Of a stretch of DNA of 64,000 bases, positions 59,788 through 64,000 are shown piece by piece. The first letter of the stretch is position 1. Each line of letters opens with the position of its first letter. The position numbers and the translations under genes were made by a program. Below the pieces are notes generated by a model that worked only from the letters and a program-made list of their open reading frames with translations, was not told the DNA's origin and searched no databases. Source of the stretch: Taklimakanibacter sp050251035 (GTDB taxonomy: Bacteria > Pseudomonadota > Alphaproteobacteria > Rhizobiales > Aestuariivirgaceae); assembly GCA_050251035.1 (NCBI GenBank), contig JBFWNN010000012.1, positions 1 to 64,000 of the forward strand. The letters are read 5' to 3'.

Positions 59788-60825
59788 ATGATCAGGCGCC
59801 TCTTCCTCATTGCCGGTGCGCTCCTGGCGCTTGCGCTCCCGTTGCAGGCGCAGGAGGGCAAGCAGGACAAATCGGCGGACAACCAGCCCTATTTCGCGTC
59901 CCGGGACCTCTACCAGATCTTCGTCCTCGGCGACTCGCTCGCCGCCGGCCTGTGGTCGGGCGTGTCGCGCACCATCGACGGCGACATGCGGATATCGCTC
60001 AACGGCCGCTACAAGGAGGATTCGGGCCTGTCGCGGCCGGAATATTACGACTGGAATGGGGCGCTGCCGAAGATCCTCGCCAGCAACAAGATCGACATCG
60101 CCATCGTGATGCTGGGCTCGAACGACGCGCAGCCGATCCGCGACGGCGCCATGCGCTATGCCTTCGACACGAAGGAATGGCGGGCGGCCTATGTCAAGCA
60201 GGTCGACGAGCTGATGGCGAGCCTTAAGGCGGCGGGCGCCGCCGTCTACTGGATGGAGATGCCGCCGATGCAGGCGGAGAAATACGATGCCTCGATGAAG
60301 GCCATCGCCGCCATCCACAAGGAGCGCGCCGCTGCCGCCGGCATCCGCTTCGTCGAAACGCGGACGGCGCTTTTGGAGGACGGCAAATACAGCGAATCCG
60401 GCTTCGACGACACCGGCGAGTTCGTGAAGCTGCGCTCGCGCGACGGCGTGCACTTCCTGAAGGAAGGGAACAACAAGATGGCGGGCCTGGTCATGGCCGC
60501 GATCAACAAGGATATCGAGGTGGCGGTGGCCGCCGCCCCGCCTGCGCCGGCCCCGGCCACCACGACGGACAGCAGCCAGCCGACGCCGGGCTTCGGCCAG
60601 CCGTCGGCCTCGCTGCCGCAGGCCGCGCCCGAGGCAGGCGGACCGGACCAGGCCACGCAGGCGAAATCGGATTATGCCGGGGCGCTGCCGGCGCCGAACG
60701 ATCCGGCCATGGCACAGCTGGCGCGCACGACCAAGCCCGGCACCGACGCATCCCGCCTGTTCAGCCGCGGCGAGGCGATCACCGCCCGGCGCGGCCGGTT
60801 CGACGATTTCGCGCCGGCGCAGTAG
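59788..60825 (+). CDS. SGNH/GDSL hydrolase (DUF459 family), exported
   Basis: The 345-residue protein has a signal peptide (to about residue 22), block I FVLGDSLAAGLW with Ser50, the VMLGSNDAQPI block and a late DGVHFLKEG block supplying Asp and His. The tail after about residue 240 is Ala/Pro-rich and disordered. DUF459 proteins are likely periplasmic esterases acting on envelope sugars. It is nine bases after the transglycosylase gene, probably co-transcribed. Confidence 0.88.
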   Translation: MIRRLFLIAGALLALALPLQAQEGKQDKSADNQPYFASRDLYQIFVLGDSLAAGLWSGVSRTIDGDMRISLNGRYKEDSGLSRPEYYDWNGALPKILASNKIDIAIVMLGSNDAQPIRDGAMRYAFDTKEWRAAYVKQVDELMASLKAAGAAVYWMEMPPMQAEKYDASMKAIAAIHKERAAAAGIRFVETRTALLEDGKYSESGFDDTGEFVKLRSRDGVHFLKEGNNKMAGLVMAAINKDIEVAVAAAPPAPAPATTTDSSQPTPGFGQPSASLPQAAPEAGGPDQATQAKSDYAGALPAPNDPAMAQLARTTKPGTDASRLFSRGEAITARRGRFDDFAPAQ

Positions 60826-60896
60826 GGGCCGCCGGAAAGAGCGGACACAATCCAGACGTCTATCGGGACAGCAAAGCCTGATGAGCTTGATTGTAG

Positions 60897-60913
60897 ATTG
60901 AATAATATTCAAT
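60897..60913. promoter_or_regulatory. AT-rich perfect dyad upstream of the regulator-kinase gene
   Basis: ATTGAATAATATTCAAT is a 17-base dyad: perfect 8-base arms around one central base, in a strongly AT-rich patch of a GC-rich genome. It repeats the TTGAA/TTCAA half-sites of the palindrome at 60982-60995, about 85 bases away. It could be a second operator enabling looping, or part of a promoter. Confidence 0.45.
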
Positions 60914-60981
60914 ATCGGGCGTAGTTTCTACCCCTTCCATGCCGGTTTCATCTTGAAGTCGCACTATTTTACTGCCAAGAA

Positions 60982-60995
60982 TTGAAGCGCTTCAA
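60982..60995. promoter_or_regulatory. Perfect LacI-type operator palindrome
   Basis: TTGAAGCGCTTCAA is a perfect 14-base palindrome with the central CG typical of LacI-family operators, ending 14 bases before the ATG of the LacI-PfkB fusion gene. Its place over the ribosome-binding and leader region fits autorepression. Confidence 0.65.
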
Positions 60996-61009
60996 AAGCG
61001 GGAAGGCCG

Positions 61010-62197
61010 ATGGGACGCAGGCGGGCAACGATCGCGGATGTGGCGCATGCCGCGGGAGTCTCGGTGGGAACGGTATCAAACTACCTGAACGGAACCGCGA
61101 ATGTCCGTGCCCCGACCAAGGCCCGCATCGACGATGCGGTGCGCAAGCTGGCCTACCGTCCGAGCACCATCGCCCGCGCGCTGTCGAGCACGACGCCTTT
61201 TGTTCCCGATGAAAGCCGCGCCGCGCTGCCTCGCCTTGTCGTGGCGGGCTATATCAGCGTGGACTACATGTGCCGCGTCGACGTGCTGCCGCACCGGGAC
61301 GACCGCATCACCGCGCATCACATCGAGAAGGCATTGGGTGGCCCGGCGGCAAATCTGGCGGTGGCGGCCGCCGGCGTCGGACGCGACGGCACGCACCGGC
61401 TCGATGTCGAGCTCGCGACGGCGCTGGGCTCGGACCCCGACAGCGACTGGGCGCTCGCCGAGCTTTCGGTCAAAGGAGTCCACGCGCTGCCGATCCGCCG
61501 GCCGCGCAATGACCGGCTGTCGCGTTGCATCGTCCTCACCGAGCCGAATGGCAGCCGCACCATCATCAACGAGCCGTTCGAGCTGACCGAGATGGATCTG
61601 ACGGGATATCTCGAGATCAGGGCGGAAAGCCGTCCCTGCTGCCTGCATATCGAGGGTTACCACTACGAACGCATGCGCGGCTCGATAGACACCTTTCATG
61701 CCGCGGGCTGGAAAGTGAGCCTGCATCCCGCGGGGCTCTCCGAGGGCGCGCGCACGCCGGAGGGGTTCTTCGACATTTTGAGCCGGCTCGATCTCGTGTT
61801 CGCCGGCGATGAGCTGGTGCGCAAGATATTCGACATCCATGGAACCAGCATCGATCTGATCGCCGCCGTCGCGGATCGGCTTTCGCGGCTCGAACGGCGC
61901 GGGCATCTCGTCGTCACGATGGGGCCGCTCGGCGCGGTCGTCTTCGCCGCCGACGGCGGTGTGCCGGTTCAAGTTCCGGCACTTCCCGTGCGGGTGGTCG
62001 ATGCGACGGGAGCGGGCGACAGTTTCGCCGGCGTGTTCCTGGCCTATTGGATGCACGGCGCGCCGCTCATGGACGCCGCGCGCCATGCCGCGGTGGCGGG
62101 AAGCCTGACGACGACGGTCGAAGGCGCTCAGGGCCTGATCGCCTCGCATGAAGAGCTGGAGGCCGCGCTCGCCGGTCCGCTGGCGCGGGTGGCGTGA
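61010..62197 (+). CDS. LacI-type DNA-binding domain fused to PfkB-family sugar kinase
   Basis: The 395-residue protein begins with a full LacI headpiece (residues 6-28, TIADVAHAAGVSVGTVSNYLN) and the hinge helix RPSTIARALSS (50-60). Instead of the usual periplasmic-binding-like core, residues 75-395 form a ribokinase/PfkB domain: GGPAANLAVAAAGVG (110-124), a sugar-contact region, and the ATP/anion-hole motif VVDATGAGDSFAG with catalytic Asp337. It should bind DNA and bind or phosphorylate a sugar. Its stop is next to the sugar ABC ATPase gene. GGAAGG precedes the ATG. Both domains look intact. Confidence 0.9.
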   Translation: MGRRRATIADVAHAAGVSVGTVSNYLNGTANVRAPTKARIDDAVRKLAYRPSTIARALSSTTPFVPDESRAALPRLVVAGYISVDYMCRVDVLPHRDDRITAHHIEKALGGPAANLAVAAAGVGRDGTHRLDVELATALGSDPDSDWALAELSVKGVHALPIRRPRNDRLSRCIVLTEPNGSRTIINEPFELTEMDLTGYLEIRAESRPCCLHIEGYHYERMRGSIDTFHAAGWKVSLHPAGLSEGARTPEGFFDILSRLDLVFAGDELVRKIFDIHGTSIDLIAAVADRLSRLERRGHLVVTMGPLGAVVFAADGGVPVQVPALPVRVVDATGAGDSFAGVFLAYWMHGAPLMDAARHAAVAGSLTTTVEGAQGLIASHEELEAALAGPLARVA

Positions 62198-62232
62198 TGG
62201 GAGCGGGAACATCCGATGAAGGGAATTCGAAC

Positions 62233-62985
62233 ATGCTTTTCCGCATGACCGGCATCGTCAAGCGCTTCGGCGGACTGACCGCCCTCGACCATGTCGATTT
62301 CGAAGTCGCCGGCGGCGAGGTGATGGCGCTGGTGGGCGACAATGGCGCGGGCAAGTCCACTTTGATCAAGGTGATGTCGGGCGCCCATGTGCCCGATGAG
62401 GGAACGATCGAGATGGCGGGCCGAAAGGTATCCTTCCGTTCGCCGCAGGACGCCTGGACCAGCGGCATCGCCACCATCTATCAGGAGCTGGCGCTCGCCG
62501 GAAAGATGACCGTCGTCGACAACATTTTCCTGGGACGGGAGCTGAAGCGCCCGATTCTGGGCATCCCGTTCCTCGACCGGCAGGCCATGCGCAAGCGGAC
62601 CGGCGAGCTGCTGGCCGACCTCGACGTCCATGTTCCCAGCATCGATGCCTGGATGGAATACATGTCGGGCGGGCAACGGCAGGGCGTTGCCATCGCGCGC
62701 GCTCTGAACATGGATGCGCGTCTCATCATCATGGACGAGCCGACGGCGGCTCTCGCGGTCGCCGAAGTGCGCAAGGTGCTCGACTTCATCCTCAAGCTCA
62801 GCGCGCAGGGCAAGTCGGTCGTCCTCATCTCGCACAACATCCAGAATGTGTTCGAGGTCTCCAACCGGATATCGGTGATGCGCCACGGCCGCCGCATCGC
62901 CGTCCGCGAGACCGCGCGCACGTCGCCGCAGGAGATCATCGGGCTCATCACCGGAGCCCATGAGGCGCGCGCCGCCGCCTCTTGA
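62233..62985 (+). CDS. Sugar ABC transporter ATP-binding protein (single-domain, FrcA-like)
   Basis: The 250-residue ATPase has Walker A GDNGAGKST, signature MSGGQRQGVAIARAL, Walker B LIIMDEPTAAL and H-loop ISHN. It is half the length of RbsA-type double ATPases, like FrcA or similar carbohydrate ATPases. ATG 62233 follows GAAGGG; an ATG at 62197 overlapping the upstream stop (TGATG) would add 12 residues. It energises the importer whose binding protein follows. The permease gene must lie beyond the window. Confidence 0.9.
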   Translation: MLFRMTGIVKRFGGLTALDHVDFEVAGGEVMALVGDNGAGKSTLIKVMSGAHVPDEGTIEMAGRKVSFRSPQDAWTSGIATIYQELALAGKMTVVDNIFLGRELKRPILGIPFLDRQAMRKRTGELLADLDVHVPSIDAWMEYMSGGQRQGVAIARALNMDARLIIMDEPTAALAVAEVRKVLDFILKLSAQGKSVVLISHNIQNVFEVSNRISVMRHGRRIAVRETARTSPQEIIGLITGAHEARAAAS

Positions 62986-63049
62986 CGGCGCAGGCCGTGC
63001 GGGCCGGCCACAAGCGCCCGCGACAGAACCAGACCACAGGGAGTGAGAC

Positions 63050-64000
63050 ATGAAAACCATCCTGAAGACGCTCGCCGCCGGACTTGCCGCCGCAACCGTG
63101 CTCGCCGGCGCCGCTTTCGCCCAAGACAAGGTCCGCGTGGCCTTCGTGCCGCAGATTCAAGGCATTCCCTATTATGTCGCGATGGAGAACGGCGGCAAGA
63201 AGGCTGCGGAAAAATTCGGCGTCGAATATGTGCAGGAGGGCCCGACCAGCACCAACGCCGCCGACCAGCTGCGCATCTTCGAAAGCTTCGTCAGCCAGGG
63301 CTTCAACGTGGTCGGCGTGTCGCCCGTCGATGTGGAGACCCTGAAGCCCGCGATCGCCAAGGCGCGGGCGGCGGGCGTCCATGTCATCACGTCGGATGCC
63401 GACGCTGCCGGCAGCGAGCGCGAATTCTACGTCGCCCAGGCTCTCGACCAGGATCTCGGCTTCACCATTCTCGACGAGATGGTCAAGCGCATCGGCGAGG
63501 AAGGCAAGATCGCCGTCATTTCCGACGCGCCCACCATCGCGAGCCTGAACGCCTGGATCGCCGCGATCAAGGAACGCGCCCAGACCAAATATCCCAAGAT
63601 CGAGATCGTCTCGGTCGACCATACCGACGGCACGGCGGCACGCGCCTTCCAGTTCGCCACGGACGCCATGACGCGCAATCCCGACCTCAAGGGCATCATC
63701 GGCATCGCCTCCACCACCTGCCCGGGCATCGGCCAGGCGGTCGAGGCGGCGGGCAAGCAGGGCCAGATCGTCACCACCGGCTATTGCTCGCCCAATACGA
63801 TCAAGGACTACATGATGAGCGGCGCCATGACCTATTCCGTGCTGTGGAATCCCGCCGACCTCGGCTATCTCACGGTGTGGGCCGGCAAGCAGGTGGCCGA
63901 CGGCGCCGCCTTCGAGGCAAAGCCCAAGGTCGAAGGGCTCGATGCCAATGTGCAGTGGCTGGCCGACCAGAAAGTCCTCTTGCTCGGCAATCCGATGATC
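63050..64000 (+). CDS. Sugar ABC transporter substrate-binding protein (partial, runs off the window)
   Basis: It opens at ATG 63050 behind AGGGAGTGAG, giving 317 codons with no stop before the edge. There is a signal peptide (MKTILKTLAAGLAA to about residue 24, AFAQ) and a cluster B periplasmic-binding fold: FVPQIQGIPYYVAMENGGKK, VVGVSPVDVETLKPAIAKA and ITSDADAAGSER. This resembles rhamnose (RhaS) or autoinducer-2-like binders. The sugar is unknown; the adjacent fused regulator-kinase presumably handles the same one. Confidence 0.9.
   Translation, partial: MKTILKTLAAGLAAATVLAGAAFAQDKVRVAFVPQIQGIPYYVAMENGGKKAAEKFGVEYVQEGPTSTNAADQLRIFESFVSQGFNVVGVSPVDVETLKPAIAKARAAGVHVITSDADAAGSEREFYVAQALDQDLGFTILDEMVKRIGEEGKIAVISDAPTIASLNAWIAAIKERAQTKYPKIEIVSVDHTDGTAARAFQFATDAMTRNPDLKGIIGIASTTCPGIGQAVEAAGKQGQIVTTGYCSPNTIKDYMMSGAMTYSVLWNPADLGYLTVWAGKQVADGAAFEAKPKVEGLDANVQWLADQKVLLLGNPMI

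Overview
The window is GC-rich, densely coded chromosomal DNA from an alphaproteobacterium, most likely of the Hyphomicrobiales (Rhizobiales). The reasons are the gene families present (GlnT-like glutamine synthetase, DUF1127 protein, half-size FrcA-type sugar ATPase, His-rich ZnuA, cobalt-type nitrile hydratase), the Leu-CTC and Gly-GGC rich coding style, and short intergenic palindromes of the kind common in that order. I see no rRNA, tRNA, CRISPR array, integrase, transposase or replication origin. About 56 protein genes fill the window, and the last one runs off the right edge.

Left part, 1-24469. This is a patchwork of nitrogen and amine metabolism: a proline-racemase-family protein, an aminotransferase / PuuA-like ligase / thiolase operon, a D-amino-acid transaminase, a choline-dehydrogenase-like flavoprotein with an RpiR regulator, an N-formylglutamate-amidohydrolase-like protein, and a GlnT-like ligase / aldehyde dehydrogenase / iron alcohol dehydrogenase operon preceded by an Arg-rich leader ORF. 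A metal-homeostasis block follows (PCuAC-like protein, NicO transporter, DUF1007 protein, ZnuA with a Zur-like site), then CcdA, a LysR regulator, a DUF1127 protein, a nitrile hydratase operon with two tandem beta-subunit genes, and a haloacid-dehalogenase-like enzyme.

Centre, 24500-40211. Two divergent operons share one control region (31259-31490). The leftward operon encodes an isocitrate-lyase/PEP-mutase-family lyase, two tandem PLP decarboxylases, a 70-residue protein, a methyltransferase, an unusual alpha/beta hydrolase and a GntR regulator. The rightward operon encodes an aconitase homologue, a hydantoinase-type amidohydrolase, an N-carbamoylsarcosine-amidase-like hydrolase and a complete Pot-type ABC importer. 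Overlapping start/stop codons tie most of these genes together. I infer import and stepwise breakdown of a nitrogenous, possibly cyclic-amide compound, but I cannot name the substrate. This is the best candidate for an undescribed pathway.

Right part, 40334-64000. It holds a PuuD-like glutaminase, an acyl-CoA dehydrogenase, a chromate pair (ChrA and rhodanese-ChrB), a large indolepyruvate ferredoxin oxidoreductase, an arginase-family protein, an orphan histidine kinase, ferrochelatase, a stomatin/NfeD pair, and envelope genes (KdsD, a beta-barrel protein, GalU, GalE, a lytic transglycosylase, an SGNH hydrolase). It ends with a sugar ABC system headed by a remarkable fusion: a complete LacI-type DNA-binding domain with hinge helix joined to a PfkB sugar kinase, with a perfect LacI-type palindrome just upstream of its own start.
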